NCBI GenBank assembly: GCA_026002935.1 | Contig: BPGH01000001.1 | Span: 107,965 to 171,964 of the forward strand | Length of the DNA stretch: 64,000 nt | Reading direction: 5' to 3' | Origin: Acidimicrobiia bacterium | GTDB lineage: Bacteria > Actinomycetota > Acidimicrobiia > IMCC26256 > PALSA-610 | Part shown: positions 9,204-18,244 of the stretch, one piece after another | How positions within the stretch are numbered: the stretch's first letter is position 1 | Layout of the letters: each line of letters opens with the position of its first letter | Translations under genes and position numbers: made by a program | Notes under the pieces: model-generated | Databases searched by the model: none | What the model saw: only the letters and a program-made list of their open reading frames with translations | What the model was told of the DNA's origin: nothing

Positions 9204-10820
9204 GTGGACTGGAACCTGGCGACGATCTGGGAGTCGGTCTGCGACTCGCTGCCCGAGCGGGTCGCGCTCGTACAGGGCGACCGCCGCCGGACGTGGTGCG
9301 AGTTCGACGACCGGGCGGCGCGGCTCGCGCAGGCGCTCGCCGACGCCGGGCTGGGCCACGACTCGAAGGTCGCGTCGTACCTCTACAACGGCAACGAGTA
9401 CCTCGAGGGGCTGTACGCGACGTTCAAGTTGCGCGGCGTGCCGGTCAACGTGAACTACCGGTACCTCGAGGACGAGCTGGTGTACCTGCTCGACAACTCG
9501 GACGCCGAGGCGGTGCTGTTCCACGCGTCGCTCGGTGAGCGTGTCGCGAACGTGCGCGGCCGCGCCCCGAAGGTGAAGGTGTGGATCGAGGTCGACGACG
9601 GCGGGCCCCACCAGGACTTCGCGCTGCGGTTCGAGGACGCGATCGCCGCGAGCGACCCGATGCCGCGGCAGGAGCGGTCGGGCGACGACCTCTACTTCCT
9701 CTACACCGGCGGCACCACCGGGATGCCGAAGGGCGTGATGTGGCGGTGCGAGGACCTGTGGGGGTCGCTCGCCGAGGCGACGTTCGCGCTCGCGGGCCAG
9801 CCGGTCCCCACGACGGCGGGCGCCGTCGGCCCGGCCGCGAAGGCGATCGTCGACGGTGGGCGCGACGGGGCGCACCTCCCCGCCTCGCCGCTGATGCACG
9901 GCACCGGTGCGTTCACGACGTTCCAGTCGCTGTTCACCGGCGCGCGCATCGTGACGCTCGTCGGGCGGCACTTCGACCCGCACGAGCTGTGGCAGACGGT
10001 GCAGCGCGAGCGCGTCACCCAGATGGCGATCGTCGGCGACGCCTTCGCGAAGCCGATGCTGCAGGCGCTGGAGGAGGCCGAGGCCCGCGGCGAACCGTAC
10101 GACCTGTCGTCGCTGCAGCTCGTGATCAGCAGCGGCGTGATGTGGTCGGCCGAGGTGAAGCAGGGGCTGATGGCGCGAGGAAGCTTCCTCTGCTACGACT
10201 CGCTCGGTTCGAGCGAGGGGGTCGGGTTCGCCAACTCGATCTCGGCGCCCGGCATGGAGCAGGCGACGGCGCGGTTCACGATCGGGCCCGCGGCCCGGGT
10301 GTTCAAGGACGACGGCACCGAGGTCGTGCCCGGCTCCGGTGAGGTCGGGCTGCTCGCCGTCGGCGGCCACATCCCGCTCGGCTACTACAAGGACGAGACG
10401 AAGAGCGCGGCCACGTTCCGCGTGATCGGCGGCCGGCGCTGGTCGATCCCGGGCGACTTCGCGCGCGTGGAGGCCGACGGCACGATCACGCTCCTCGGCC
10501 GCGGGTCGGTCGTGATCAACTCGGGTGGCGAGAAGATCTACCCCGAGGAGGTCGAGGAGGCCGTCAAGCGCCACCCGGCGGTCGCCGACTGTCTCGTGGT
10601 CGGGGTGCCCGACGACCGGTTCGGCGAGGCGGTCACGGCGGTGGTCGCCCTCGAGCCCGGCGCCGGCGCGACCGCCGAGGAGATCGGGGCGTCGCTCGAC
10701 GGGCTGAGCCGCTACAAGCACCCGCGCCACTACGTGTTCGTGCCGGTGGTGCAGCGCGCGCCGAACGGCAAGGCCGACTACCGGTGGGCGAGGCAGGCCG
10801 CCACGGCGGCCGTGTCCTGA
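9204..10820 (+). CDS. Acyl-CoA synthetase, FadD19-like (AMP-forming)
   Basis: 538 residues, adenylate-forming ligase. Motif A is LLYTGGTTG-like (LYFLYTGGTTGMPKGVMW). Next come the substrate-site segment SPLMHGTGAF, the A5 region DSLGSSEGVGF, A7 IPGDFARVEADG, A8 GRGSVVINSGGEKIYPEEVE and the C-terminal Lys in APNGKADYRWA. The pattern VNVNYRYLEDELVYLLDNSDAEAV closely follows mycobacterial FadD19/FadD17-type enzymes that activate sterol side-chain or medium/long fatty acids. The true substrate is unknown. Start GTG 9204 is preferred over GTG 9201 because the GAGGGGG site is then better spaced. It converges on groES. Confidence 0.92.
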   Translation: MDWNLATIWESVCDSLPERVALVQGDRRRTWCEFDDRAARLAQALADAGLGHDSKVASYLYNGNEYLEGLYATFKLRGVPVNVNYRYLEDELVYLLDNSDAEAVLFHASLGERVANVRGRAPKVKVWIEVDDGGPHQDFALRFEDAIAASDPMPRQERSGDDLYFLYTGGTTGMPKGVMWRCEDLWGSLAEATFALAGQPVPTTAGAVGPAAKAIVDGGRDGAHLPASPLMHGTGAFTTFQSLFTGARIVTLVGRHFDPHELWQTVQRERVTQMAIVGDAFAKPMLQALEEAEARGEPYDLSSLQLVISSGVMWSAEVKQGLMARGSFLCYDSLGSSEGVGFANSISAPGMEQATARFTIGPAARVFKDDGTEVVPGSGEVGLLAVGGHIPLGYYKDETKSAATFRVIGGRRWSIPGDFARVEADGTITLLGRGSVVINSGGEKIYPEEVEEAVKRHPAVADCLVVGVPDDRFGEAVTAVVALEPGAGATAEEIGASLDGLSRYKHPRHYVFVPVVQRAPNGKADYRWARQAATAAVS

Positions 10821-10877
10821 CGGGCCCGGGCGGGACGGGTGTGACCGACGGTGGCCCGACGGGCGCCCGGACGCGTG

Positions 10878-10901
10878 CGGGGCGGCCCGCAGGCCGCCCC
10901 G
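10878..10901. terminator. Bidirectional terminator hairpin between fadD-like gene and groES
   Basis: A perfect 10-base stem, CGGGGCGGCC paired with GGCCGCCCCG, closes a 4-base loop (CGCA). It stands between the two convergent stops, 57 bases after the synthetase stop and 26 bases after the groES stop, so it can serve both transcripts. No T-run follows. Confidence 0.6.
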
Positions 10902-10927
10902 TCAGCATCACGACCGGCGCCCGGCCG

Positions 10928-11239
10928 TCACTTCTTCTTGCCGCCCGCCGACTCCACCTTCGCGAGCACGTCCCGCGCGTTGAGGATCAGCAGGTCCTCG
11001 CCGTCGACGGTGATCTCGGTGCCGCCGTACTTCGAGTACACGACGGTGTCGCCGACCGCGATGTCGAGCGGGATGAGCTCCCCGCTGTTCTCGGCGCGGC
11101 GGCCCGGCCCGACGGCGAGCACCTCACCCTGCTGCGGCTTCTCCTTGGCGGTGTCGGGGATGACCAGACCGCTGACGGTCGTCTCCTCGGCCTCGGCCGG
11201 CCGGACGACGATCCGGTCCTCCAACGGCTGCAACTTCAT
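10928..11239 (-). CDS. groES: Co-chaperonin GroES
   Basis: 103 residues. It caps the GroEL folding chamber. The N-terminal [18 protein letters not shown] and the mobile-loop region [20 protein letters not shown] are canonical, as is the roof segment ([11 protein letters not shown]). GAGGAGG lies 7 bases before ATG 11239. A perfect CIRCE operator lies 63-90 bases upstream, so heat-shock repression by HrcA is expected. No groEL follows: the neighbouring minus-strand space is a terminator and then a convergent gene. groEL must be elsewhere in the genome. Confidence 0.97.
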   Translation of the reverse strand: MKLQPLEDRIVVRPAEAEETTVSGLVIPDTAKEKPQQGEVLAVGPGRRAENSGELIPLDIAVGDTVVYSKYGGTEITVDGEDLLILNARDVLAKVESAGGKKK

Positions 11240-11302
11240 CGGTGCGCCTCCTCGACGGTGCGTCGGACTGCTCGGTAGCGAGGGCCTGCGGCGTGGAGTG
11301 GA

Positions 11303-11329
11303 TTAGCACTCCCTCGCGTTGAGTGCTAA
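11303..11329. promoter_or_regulatory. CIRCE operator (HrcA binding site) upstream of groES
   Basis: The sequence shows TTAGCACTC, nine spacer bases, then GAGTGCTAA. That is an exact match to the CIRCE consensus, with both 9-base arms perfect and the canonical 9-base spacer. It is placed upstream of groES on the minus strand. HrcA binding here is established for many bacteria and is inferred for this one. Confidence 0.97.
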
Positions 11330-11406
11330 CGGTACCAAGCGCCGCCGCCGCCCGGCAAGCCTCCCGCCCGGCCCCCCGGCCGCCGGCCGGGCCGGGCCCC
11401 GGCCGC

Positions 11407-12399
11407 TCAGGCGAGGGGCAGCGAGGGGTCCACGCCGGCGTCGAGCGGCGTGGGGCCGTCCCGGCGCAGGCGCCACCACGCGGCGGCCGCGACCATGGCC
11501 GCGTTGTCGGTGCACAGCCCGAGGGCGGGCACGACCGCCCGCAGCCCGCGCCGGGCGGCCTCGTCGAGCACCCGCGCCCGCAGCGCCGAGTTCGCCGCCA
11601 CGCCGCCGCCGATGACGACCGTGCCGAAGCCCTCGCGCTCGGCGACCCGGACGAGCTTCGTGACCAGGACGTCCACGACCGCGGCCTGGAACGACGCCGC
11701 GACGTCGGCGACGTCGGCGTCGGGGTTCGCCCGCACGTGACGGACGACCGCGGTCTTGAGCCCCGAGAACGAGAAGTCGTCGCCGTCGTCGAGCATCGGG
11801 CGGGTGAACGGGACCGCCTCCGGGTCGCCGCGCGCCGCGAGCCGGTCGATCGCGGGTCCGCCCGGGTACCCGAGCCCGAGGAACCGGGCGACCTTGTCGA
11901 ACGCCTCGCCGGCCGCGTCGTCGACGGTGCGGCCGACCACCGAGAACCGGCCGTGGTCGTGCATCGCGACCAGCAGCGTGTGGCCGCCCGAGACGACGAG
12001 CGTGAGCAGCGGCGGCTCGAGGGCCGGGTCCTCCAACAGCGCGGCGTAGAGGTGCGCCTCGTGGTGGTTGACCGCGACGTACGGCCGGTCCGTCGCGAGC
12101 GCCAGGGCCTTCGCGGCGCTGACCCCCACGATCAGTGCGCCCGCGAGCCCCGGGCCGTGCACCGCGGCGACCGCGTCGACCGACCGCAGGTCGGTGCCGG
12201 CCTCCACGAGCGCCTGCTCGACGACGTCGTCGATCAGCTCGACGTGGGCGCGGCTCGCGATCTCGGGCACGACGCCGCCGTAGCGCGCGTGGAGATCGGC
12301 CTGGCTCGCGACCACCGACGAGCGCGTCACCCGGCCGTCGTCGACCACCGCGGCCGCGGTCTCGTCGCACGAGGTCTCGATGCCGAGGACCCGCGTCAC
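11407..12399 (-). CDS. tsaD: tRNA N6-threonylcarbamoyladenosine transferase TsaD
   Basis: 330 residues. It transfers the threonylcarbamoyl group from TC-AMP to A37 of ANN-decoding tRNAs. The N-terminal VLGIETSCDETAAAVV is the family signature. The metal site NHHEAH (111-116, ligands H112 and H116) is intact, as are VVSGGHT, the nucleotide-binding GLGYPGGPAIDRLA and the C-terminal ALGLCTDNAAM with its metal Asp. GTG 12399 overlaps the rimI stop by four bases (GTGA). It is the last gene of the long rplM-to-tsaD run. Confidence 0.97.
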   Translation of the reverse strand: MTRVLGIETSCDETAAAVVDDGRVTRSSVVASQADLHARYGGVVPEIASRAHVELIDDVVEQALVEAGTDLRSVDAVAAVHGPGLAGALIVGVSAAKALALATDRPYVAVNHHEAHLYAALLEDPALEPPLLTLVVSGGHTLLVAMHDHGRFSVVGRTVDDAAGEAFDKVARFLGLGYPGGPAIDRLAARGDPEAVPFTRPMLDDGDDFSFSGLKTAVVRHVRANPDADVADVAASFQAAVVDVLVTKLVRVAEREGFGTVVIGGGVAANSALRARVLDEAARRGLRAVVPALGLCTDNAAMVAAAAWWRLRRDGPTPLDAGVDPSLPLA

Positions 12400-12956
12400 C
12401 AGGCCCTCGGGCGCTCGTAGTGCGTGGTGCCGGGCACCCGGCGGTCGAGGGCGTCGAGGAGGCGCGCGTACTCGGGCGCCCGGACGTCGTGCGCCCACAT
12501 CACGAGGGCGTCCTCGCCGGTGTCGGCGTAGTACCCCTTGCGGACACCCTCCGCCCGGAAGCCGAAACGCCGGTACATCTCCTGCGCCGGCTTGTTCGAC
12601 AGCCGCACCTCGAGGGTCAGCGCCGTCGCGCCCCGGGCGATCGCCTCGCGCGCGACGGCGAGCAGCAGCCGCGTCCCGATGCCGTGACGCTGCCACCGGG
12701 GATCGACCGCGATCGTCGTGACGTGGCCGTCGGTCGTCGACATCATGATGCCCGCGTAGCCGACGAGCTCCCGCCCGACCTTCGCGACCAGGTACGCGCG
12801 GGTCGACCGGAGCGCGAGCTCGCTGACGAACAGCGAGTACGACCACGGGCGCGGGTACACCTGCGCCTCGATGCGCAGCACCGACCGCAGGTGCCGGCGG
12901 CGCATCGGCACGACGTGCACCTCGAGCGACCCGAGCGAGTGGCGGGTGGCGACCAT
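12396..12956 (-). CDS. rimI: Ribosomal protein bS18-alanine N-acetyltransferase RimI-like
   Basis: 186 residues, GNAT fold. The acetyl-CoA-binding motif A reads IAVDPRWQRHGIGTRLL, and the C-terminal part has LEVRLSNKPAQEMYRRFGF followed by KGYY, the usual RimI ending. It would acetylate the N-terminus of ribosomal protein S18, although actinobacterial RimI proteins may act on others too. ATG 12956 is used because it overlaps the tsaB stop (ATGA); a further in-frame start seven codons upstream would overlap tsaB more. The position between tsaB and tsaD is conserved across actinobacteria. Confidence 0.9.
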   Translation of the reverse strand: MVATRHSLGSLEVHVVPMRRRHLRSVLRIEAQVYPRPWSYSLFVSELALRSTRAYLVAKVGRELVGYAGIMMSTTDGHVTTIAVDPRWQRHGIGTRLLLAVAREAIARGATALTLEVRLSNKPAQEMYRRFGFRAEGVRKGYYADTGEDALVMWAHDVRAPEYARLLDALDRRVPGTTHYERPRAW

Positions 12957-13663
12957 CAGGCGCTCCGGCGTTCCCACGCGATCTCGGCGTCGCTCTTGCG
13001 CAGGTAGATCGGGAGGACCTCACCCGGCGACGTGAACTCCTCCCGCTCGTAGCGCGCCAGGGCGAGCTCGGCGAGCGCCGACAACGACGGTGCGGCGTGG
13101 GCCGGGCCGGCGATCTCGACGCGGTCGACCTCCTTCAGCGACTCGGCGGCGGCGAGCGCGGCGTCACCGCACAGCAGCTTCTCCTCCCCGCGGGCGTCGA
13201 GCTCGCCGACGAGGTCGTCGATCGAGCCGAGCAGGTAGTCGGACTCGCGCTGCACCCCGCCGGGCACCGGGCGGTAGAACGCGAAGTAGCACTCGTTGCG
13301 GCGGGCGTCGATCGCGGGCACGACCAGCGCGCGCGAATGGCGCAGCGGGTAGGCGAGCAGGTCGAGGCTCGGCACGGGGATCACGGGGACGCGCAGCGCG
13401 TGCGCGAGCGCCTTGGCGGTGGTCACCCCGACGCGCAGGCCGGTGAACATGCCCGGGCCGGTGCCGACTGCGACGGCCGACAGGTGCGCGAGCCGCACAC
13501 CGGCGCACTCGGTGACGTGGCGGATCGCCGGCGCGAGCTGCTCGGCGTGGCGGGGCGGCGTCGACGGTGGGCCGCCCAGCTCCAACCGGGCGAGCAACCC
13601 GTGCTCGGAGGCGAGCACGACGCCGACGCGCCTGGTCGCGGTGTCGATGCCGAGCAGGAGCAT
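12956..13663 (-). CDS. tsaB: tRNA t6A biosynthesis protein TsaB
   Basis: 235 residues, ASKHA fold, scaffold partner of TsaD and TsaE. The start [16 protein letters not shown] and the central [18 protein letters not shown] followed by KALAHAL are diagnostic. ATG 13663 overlaps the tsaE stop and rimI overlaps its own stop, so translation is probably coupled. The C-terminus [17 protein letters not shown] is the usual TsaB tail. TsaB lacks catalytic activity and stabilises TsaD. Confidence 0.95.
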   Translation of the reverse strand: MLLLGIDTATRRVGVVLASEHGLLARLELGGPPSTPPRHAEQLAPAIRHVTECAGVRLAHLSAVAVGTGPGMFTGLRVGVTTAKALAHALRVPVIPVPSLDLLAYPLRHSRALVVPAIDARRNECYFAFYRPVPGGVQRESDYLLGSIDDLVGELDARGEEKLLCGDAALAAAESLKEVDRVEIAGPAHAAPSLSALAELALARYEREEFTSPGEVLPIYLRKSDAEIAWERRSA

Positions 13664-14151
13664 CAGTTCTCCCCGCCCCGGCCCCCGAACGGCGCGAGGG
13701 CGTCCTCGATCGCCGCGCGCCGGCGTCGCCAGCGCGTGCCGCGGGTCTCGACGGTCACGAGCCGCTCGTCGTCGCCGCCGGCCGCCTCGAGCCGGACGAC
13801 CGCGTGCTCCGGGGGCAGGGCGCGCGCCACCGCCTCGCCCCACTCGACCAGGGTGACCCGTTCGTCGTAGTGCTCGTCGAGCCCCAGGTCGTGCAGCTCC
13901 TGCAGGCGGTCCAGCCGGTACACGTCGACGTGGGCGACCGGGACGCGCCCGCGGTACTCCTGCACGATCGTGAACGTAGGGCTCGTGACGGGCTCGCGCA
14001 CGCCGAGCCCGCGGGCCACGCCCTGCGCGAAGGTCGTCTTGCCGGCCCCCAGGTCGCCCACGAGCAGCACGACGTCACCGGCCTCGAGCAGCGCGCCGAG
14101 CGCGGCCGCGACCGCTCGCGTCTCGTCGGCCGAACGCGTGCGGACCATCAT
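13663..14151 (-). CDS. tsaE: tRNA t6A biosynthesis ATPase TsaE
   Basis: 162 residues. The P-loop GDLGAGKTT (32-40) follows the N-terminal [13 protein letters not shown]. The switch region [12 protein letters not shown] and the segment HVDVYRL are typical, as is the second acidic motif LVEWGE. TsaE resets the TsaBD complex by ATP hydrolysis. ATG 14151 overlaps the stop of the uracil-DNA glycosylase gene; the next codon is also ATG, so either may start. The C-terminus is a short Arg-rich extension. Confidence 0.95.
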   Translation of the reverse strand: MMVRTRSADETRAVAAALGALLEAGDVVLLVGDLGAGKTTFAQGVARGLGVREPVTSPTFTIVQEYRGRVPVAHVDVYRLDRLQELHDLGLDEHYDERVTLVEWGEAVARALPPEHAVVRLEAAGGDDERLVTVETRGTRWRRRRAAIEDALAPFGGRGGEN

Positions 14152-14771
14152 GCGGGGGCGCCACGCGCGAGCAGCCGCTTGACCCGCACGAAGTCGGCGC
14201 GGACCTCGGCGAGCCGCTGTCCGCCGCCGCGCAGCACGGCGGCCGGGTGCAGCGTCGGGACGAGCACCGCCTCCGTCCCCGCCCGCCCGAACGCGAACTC
14301 CCGCCCGCGCAGCTTCGTGATCCCGTCGCTCGTGCCGAGGAGCAGCTTCGTCGCGAAGTTGCCGAGCGTGACGAGGACGCGCGGGCGCACGAGCTCGAGC
14401 TGGCGGTCGAGCCAGGGCGCGCACGCCTCGATCTCGTCGGGCAACGGGTCACGGTTCCCCGGCGGCCGGCACTTCACGACGTTGGCGATGTACACGTCGT
14501 CGCGGGTGAGGCCGATCCCCTCGATCAGCTGCGTGAGCAGCTTGCCCGCCCGCCCCACGAACGGCACCCCCTGGAGGTCCTCCTGCTCACCGGGGCCCTC
14601 GCCGACGAACATGAGCTCGGCGTCGGGCGCGCCGGTGCCGAACACCACCTGCGTGCGGCCCCGTGCGAGCCCGCAGAGCTCGCACGCGGCGGCCGCGCGC
14701 CCGACGTCGGCCAGCGCGTCGCCCGCCTGGTGTGCCGGGTGGGGACCCCCGAACAGCGACTCGGCCGACAC
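14148..14771 (-). CDS. Uracil-DNA glycosylase, family 4 (iron-sulfur)
   Basis: 207 residues. It removes uracil from DNA. Four Cys (C30, C33, C101, C117) are placed as the family 4 4Fe-4S ligands in [12 protein letters not shown] and VKCRPP followed by EACAPWL. Motif A is [20 protein letters not shown] and motif B is LHPAAVL with the catalytic His. GTG 14771 is chosen because the family sequence starts right after it. It sits in the alr-to-tsaD run, a placement unrelated to t6A function and probably only operonic. Confidence 0.94.
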   Translation of the reverse strand: MSAESLFGGPHPAHQAGDALADVGRAAAACELCGLARGRTQVVFGTGAPDAELMFVGEGPGEQEDLQGVPFVGRAGKLLTQLIEGIGLTRDDVYIANVVKCRPPGNRDPLPDEIEACAPWLDRQLELVRPRVLVTLGNFATKLLLGTSDGITKLRGREFAFGRAGTEAVLVPTLHPAAVLRGGGQRLAEVRADFVRVKRLLARGAPA

Positions 14772-14779
14772 CGGCGATG

Positions 14780-15667
14780 CTATCCGCCGCCGACGGCGGC
14801 GCGGACGGCCGTGGCGACCGCCTCCGCCGCCGCCTCGCGCAGGCGGTCGAGGTGCACGCCGGTCTCGCCGGTGGCGAGCGCGACCGCGGCGTCGCCGTCG
14901 AAGCGCGTGTGGGCGGGGCGCAGGCTGCGGGACAGCCCGTCGTGCGCCGACTGCGCGACGAGGTGGCAACCGAGCTTGTCGAGCCGCCCGTCGGTGACGA
15001 CGACCGCGAGCGTGGTGTGTTCGCGCGCCGCGCCCTCCTCGAACGGCCGGTCGTCGGGGAACGCCGGGCTCCCCGGGGGTGCGGCCGACCCGGCCAGCAC
15101 CCGCCCGTCGGCGCCGACCACGTCGCCGACGGCGTTCACCACCACGATCGCCGCGACGTGCGCGCCGTCGACCGGCAGCGCCGCGGCGCCGAGGCCGCCG
15201 GGCACGGCGTGCGCCCGGCCCCGCCACTTGCCGACCGTGGCGCCCCGGCCCGCGCCCACCCGGCCGGTCGCCACCTCGCCGTCCTCCAGCGCCGCGAGCG
15301 CCGCCGCCCGGCCCTCGGCCGCGCCCGGCGCCGCGCCGCCCGAGGCGGCCAGGTCGAACACCGCGAGCGCCGGGACGATCGGCACGGGCCCGCCCGCGGT
15401 CGGGAACCCGCGGCCCTGCTGCGCGAGCAGGCGCATCACGCCGTCGGCGGCCGCGAGGCCGAACGCCGAGCCGCCGGTCAGCACGACGGCGTCGACGCTC
15501 GCGACCGTGCGCGTCGGGTCGAGCACGTCGGTCTCGCGCGAGGCCGGCGCGCCGCCGCGCACCTCCGCGGACCCGACCGTGCCCTCGGGCACGAGGACCA
15601 CCGTGACCCCCGTCCCCGCGCCCGTCCAGTGGCCGATGCGCACGCCGCCCACGGGCAGCACGCTCAC
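14780..15667 (-). CDS. P1 family peptidase (DmpA/L-aminopeptidase fold)
   Basis: 295 residues. The N-terminal [19 protein letters not shown] and the central [18 protein letters not shown] match the DmpA/Ornithine-acetyltransferase-like Ntn fold, whose members self-cleave to expose an N-terminal nucleophile. The segment [17 protein letters not shown] follows, as in the family. The natural peptide or amide substrate cannot be predicted. The gene start overlaps the upstream hydrolase stop (GTGA) and its stop is 8 bases before the glycosylase start, so all are probably co-transcribed. Confidence 0.88.
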   Translation of the reverse strand: MSVLPVGGVRIGHWTGAGTGVTVVLVPEGTVGSAEVRGGAPASRETDVLDPTRTVASVDAVVLTGGSAFGLAAADGVMRLLAQQGRGFPTAGGPVPIVPALAVFDLAASGGAAPGAAEGRAAALAALEDGEVATGRVGAGRGATVGKWRGRAHAVPGGLGAAALPVDGAHVAAIVVVNAVGDVVGADGRVLAGSAAPPGSPAFPDDRPFEEGAAREHTTLAVVVTDGRLDKLGCHLVAQSAHDGLSRSLRPAHTRFDGDAAVALATGETGVHLDRLREAAAEAVATAVRAAVGGG

Positions 15668-16656
15668 GGTGCCGCGCCCACCTCGCGGGCGAAGTCGGTG
15701 ACGAGCCGGTTGAACAGCTCGGTGCGCTCCAGCATCAGCATGTGCCCGCCGCCCTCGACGAGCTCGAGCCGGGCGTTCGGGATGAGGCGTGCGAGCTGGC
15801 GGGCGTGCGCCGGCGGGGTCAACGTGTCCGCGGTCCCGCCGATGACGAGGGTCGGGAGCTCGATGTTCGGCAGGTCGTGCGTGAGGTCCAGTCCGACGAG
15901 CACCCGCGGTGCGTCACGCCGGGTGTCGGGAGGGCACGACAGCATCATCTGGCGGACGAGCTCGACGTGGCTCGGGTGGGGGTCGCGACCGAAGCCGAGG
16001 CGCGCGAGCAGCAACCCGACGTTGGGTTGCGACCAGATCGGCGTCGTGTCGGGGACGCGGTCGAACAGCTTCTCCAGGCGCGCCTTCATCTGCGTCGAAC
16101 GCGAGCCGAACGGCGTCTTGCACAGCGTCGAGAGCAGCACGAGCCCGCGCACCCGCTCCTTGGCGACCTGCGGGTGACGGATCACGAACGACTGGACCGC
16201 GACACCGCCCATCGAGTGGCCGACGAGCACCACGTCGTGCAGGTCGAGCGCGACGAGGACGGTCTCGACGTCGTCGGCGAGCGCGTCGAGCGAGTGACCG
16301 GCCTCGCCGAGCACCGACTGGCCGTGGCCGCGGTGGTCGTAGGCGACGGCACGGAAGCCCTCCTTCGGCAGCAGCTCCAGCTGGTGGAACCAGGTGCGGA
16401 CCGAGAGGGTGACCCCGTGCGACATGACGATCGGCGGGCCGTCGCCGTTCTCGACGACGTAGATGGTGCCGCGGTCGTGGGTGTCGAGCCGGTGGTCCAC
16501 GTAGATCGGCGCCTCCAGCGCCCGGGCCGCGTCGGCGTCCGGCCGGCGCCGCAGGCGCGCCGCCGCGACGCGCGGCGTCGCCCAGGCGGCGGCGCCGATC
16601 CCGGCGACGAGCCCGGCGACGCCGATCGCCCGGTTGCGCAACGAGCTGCCGCTCAC
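15664..16656 (-). CDS. Alpha/beta hydrolase with N-terminal membrane segment
   Basis: 330 residues. Residues 10-27 are hydrophobic and could act as an anchor or uncleaved signal. The fold motifs are MSHGVTLSVRTW (oxyanion region), YDHRGHGQS, the nucleophile elbow GHSMGG with S148, an acid in GGTADTLTPP and the His in EGGGHMLMLE. The GTG start at 16656 overlaps the alr stop. The gene order alr-hydrolase-tsaE-tsaB occurs in actinobacteria, but the substrate of these lipase/esterase-like enzymes is not known from sequence. Confidence 0.9.
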   Translation of the reverse strand: MSGSSLRNRAIGVAGLVAGIGAAAWATPRVAAARLRRRPDADAARALEAPIYVDHRLDTHDRGTIYVVENGDGPPIVMSHGVTLSVRTWFHQLELLPKEGFRAVAYDHRGHGQSVLGEAGHSLDALADDVETVLVALDLHDVVLVGHSMGGVAVQSFVIRHPQVAKERVRGLVLLSTLCKTPFGSRSTQMKARLEKLFDRVPDTTPIWSQPNVGLLLARLGFGRDPHPSHVELVRQMMLSCPPDTRRDAPRVLVGLDLTHDLPNIELPTLVIGGTADTLTPPAHARQLARLIPNARLELVEGGGHMLMLERTELFNRLVTDFAREVGAAP

Positions 16657-17777
16657 CCCCGATACCTCCTCGGCACCCGCGGCCCGATGCCGCACACGAT
16701 CTCGTACGGGATCGTCCCGACGCGCTCGGCCCACTCCGCGGCCGTGACGCGCGCCCCACCCTGCTCCCCGATCAGCACGACCTCGTCGCCCACCTGGACG
16801 GGCAGGTCGCCCACGTCGACCATGAGCTGGTCCATCGTCACGGTGCCCGCGATCGGGCACCGGCGGCCGTGCACGAGCACCTCGCCGCCCCGCTCGCCGA
16901 GCGCGCGCGGCACGCCGTCCGCGTAGCCGATCGGGACGGTCGCGAGGCGCGTGTCGCGCGGCGCGACGTACCGCAGCCCGTACGACACGCCCGCGCCCGC
17001 AGGGATGTGCTTGACGAACGACACGCGCGCCTTGACGGCCAGCACCGGGCGGAGCGCGACGACGCCGGCGAGGGCGGGTGCGGGCGCCACGCCGTACACG
17101 CCGATCCCGACGCGCACCGCGTCGTACCGGCCGTCACCCAGCGCGAGCGCGCCCGCCGTGTTGCACGTGTGCACCGTGCCCGGGTCGATGCCGGCACCGC
17201 GCAGCGTGGCGAGCACGCGGGCGAAGCGGGCGAGCTGCTCGGCGGTGTCGGCCCGGCCGGGTTCGTCGGCGACCGCGAAGTGGGTCAGCGTGCCCGCGAG
17301 CGCGAGCTCGGGGTGCGAGCAGATCTGGCGCGCGAGGTCGGGCGCGTCCTCGGGCCGGCAGCCGACCCGGTGCATCCCGGTGTCGACCTTGAGGTGCACC
17401 GCGACGGGCGCGTCGGCGCCGACCGCCGACGCCGCCTTCGCCAGCGCCTCGACGCCGGAGGGCGTGTAGACGACCGGGGTGAGCCGCCGGTGCACGACCG
17501 TCTCCGCCGCCTCCGCGACCGGTTCCGACAGCACGAGCACCGGCGCGTCGATCCCGGCCTCCCGCAACGCGACGCCCTCCTCCACGAGCGCGACCGCGAG
17601 CGCCGACGCACCGGCGTTCAGCGCCGCCCACGACACGGGCACCGCACCGTGGCCGTAGCCGTCGGCCTTCACGACGACGATCACCCGGGCCGGCGCGACG
17701 TGCGCCGCGAGCGCGCGGACGTTGTCGCGCACCGCGCCGAGGTCGACCTCGGCCCAGACGGGCCGGTAGTTGCTCAC
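16653..17777 (-). CDS. alr: Alanine racemase
   Basis: 374 residues. It makes D-alanine for peptidoglycan. The PLP Lys is K37 in VVVKADGYGHGAV, and the second catalytic residue is the Tyr in GVSYGLRY. The N-terminal YRPVWAEVDLGAVRDNV and C-terminal MDQLMVDVGDLPVQVGDEV segments are canonical. GTG 17777 overlaps the CBS gene stop. Its neighbours glmM and the GlmS-like gene also feed cell-wall synthesis. Confidence 0.97.
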   Translation of the reverse strand: MSNYRPVWAEVDLGAVRDNVRALAAHVAPARVIVVVKADGYGHGAVPVSWAALNAGASALAVALVEEGVALREAGIDAPVLVLSEPVAEAAETVVHRRLTPVVYTPSGVEALAKAASAVGADAPVAVHLKVDTGMHRVGCRPEDAPDLARQICSHPELALAGTLTHFAVADEPGRADTAEQLARFARVLATLRGAGIDPGTVHTCNTAGALALGDGRYDAVRVGIGVYGVAPAPALAGVVALRPVLAVKARVSFVKHIPAGAGVSYGLRYVAPRDTRLATVPIGYADGVPRALGERGGEVLVHGRRCPIAGTVTMDQLMVDVGDLPVQVGDEVVLIGEQGGARVTAAEWAERVGTIPYEIVCGIGPRVPRRYRG

Positions 17778-18244
17778 GTCGTGCGGGCGATGAACCGGAC
17801 GATGTCGCCGCGCGCCACGATCCCCACGACGCGCCCGTCGTCGTCGACGACCGGGACGTGCGACGCCTCCGCGTCGTGCATCGCGGTCGCGACGTCCTCG
17901 AGCGTGGCGTCGGGCCCGACCGTCACGGGCTCCCGGTGCATCACGTCGGCGACGGTGGCGCCCGCGACCTTGTGGAGGTCCTCCTCCACGTGCTTCATCT
18001 CGCCCGGCAGCGGGATGGTGGCACCGAAGAAGCTGAGGAAGGTCGGGACGTGCACCCGGGCCTCCGAGACGATGAGGTCCTCGTCGCGCAGGATGCCGAC
18101 GAGCCGGCCGCGCTCGTCGACGACCGGCATCGCGCCGAAGCGCCGGGCGGCGAGCTCGTCCGCGGCCTCCGCGACCGTCTGGTCGGGCCGCAGGGTCGCG
18201 ACGTCGGTGCTCATGACGTCGCGCACGAGGGTCGTGCCCGCCAT
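17774..18244 (-). CDS. Two-CBS-domain protein
   Basis: 156 residues, two CBS motifs and nothing else. CBS1 covers about residues 8-62 (VRDVMSTDVATLRPDQTVAE to VGILRDEDLI) and CBS2 about 97-153 (VADVMHREPVTVGPDATLED to VGIVARGDIV). A 35-residue linker with the hydrophobic stretch VPTFLSFFGATIPLPGEM separates them. Such proteins bind adenine nucleotides as regulatory modules. The partner is not evident; it lies between nnr and alr, one base after the nnr stop. Confidence 0.92.
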   Translation of the reverse strand: MAGTTLVRDVMSTDVATLRPDQTVAEAADELAARRFGAMPVVDERGRLVGILRDEDLIVSEARVHVPTFLSFFGATIPLPGEMKHVEEDLHKVAGATVADVMHREPVTVGPDATLEDVATAMHDAEASHVPVVDDDGRVVGIVARGDIVRFIARTT

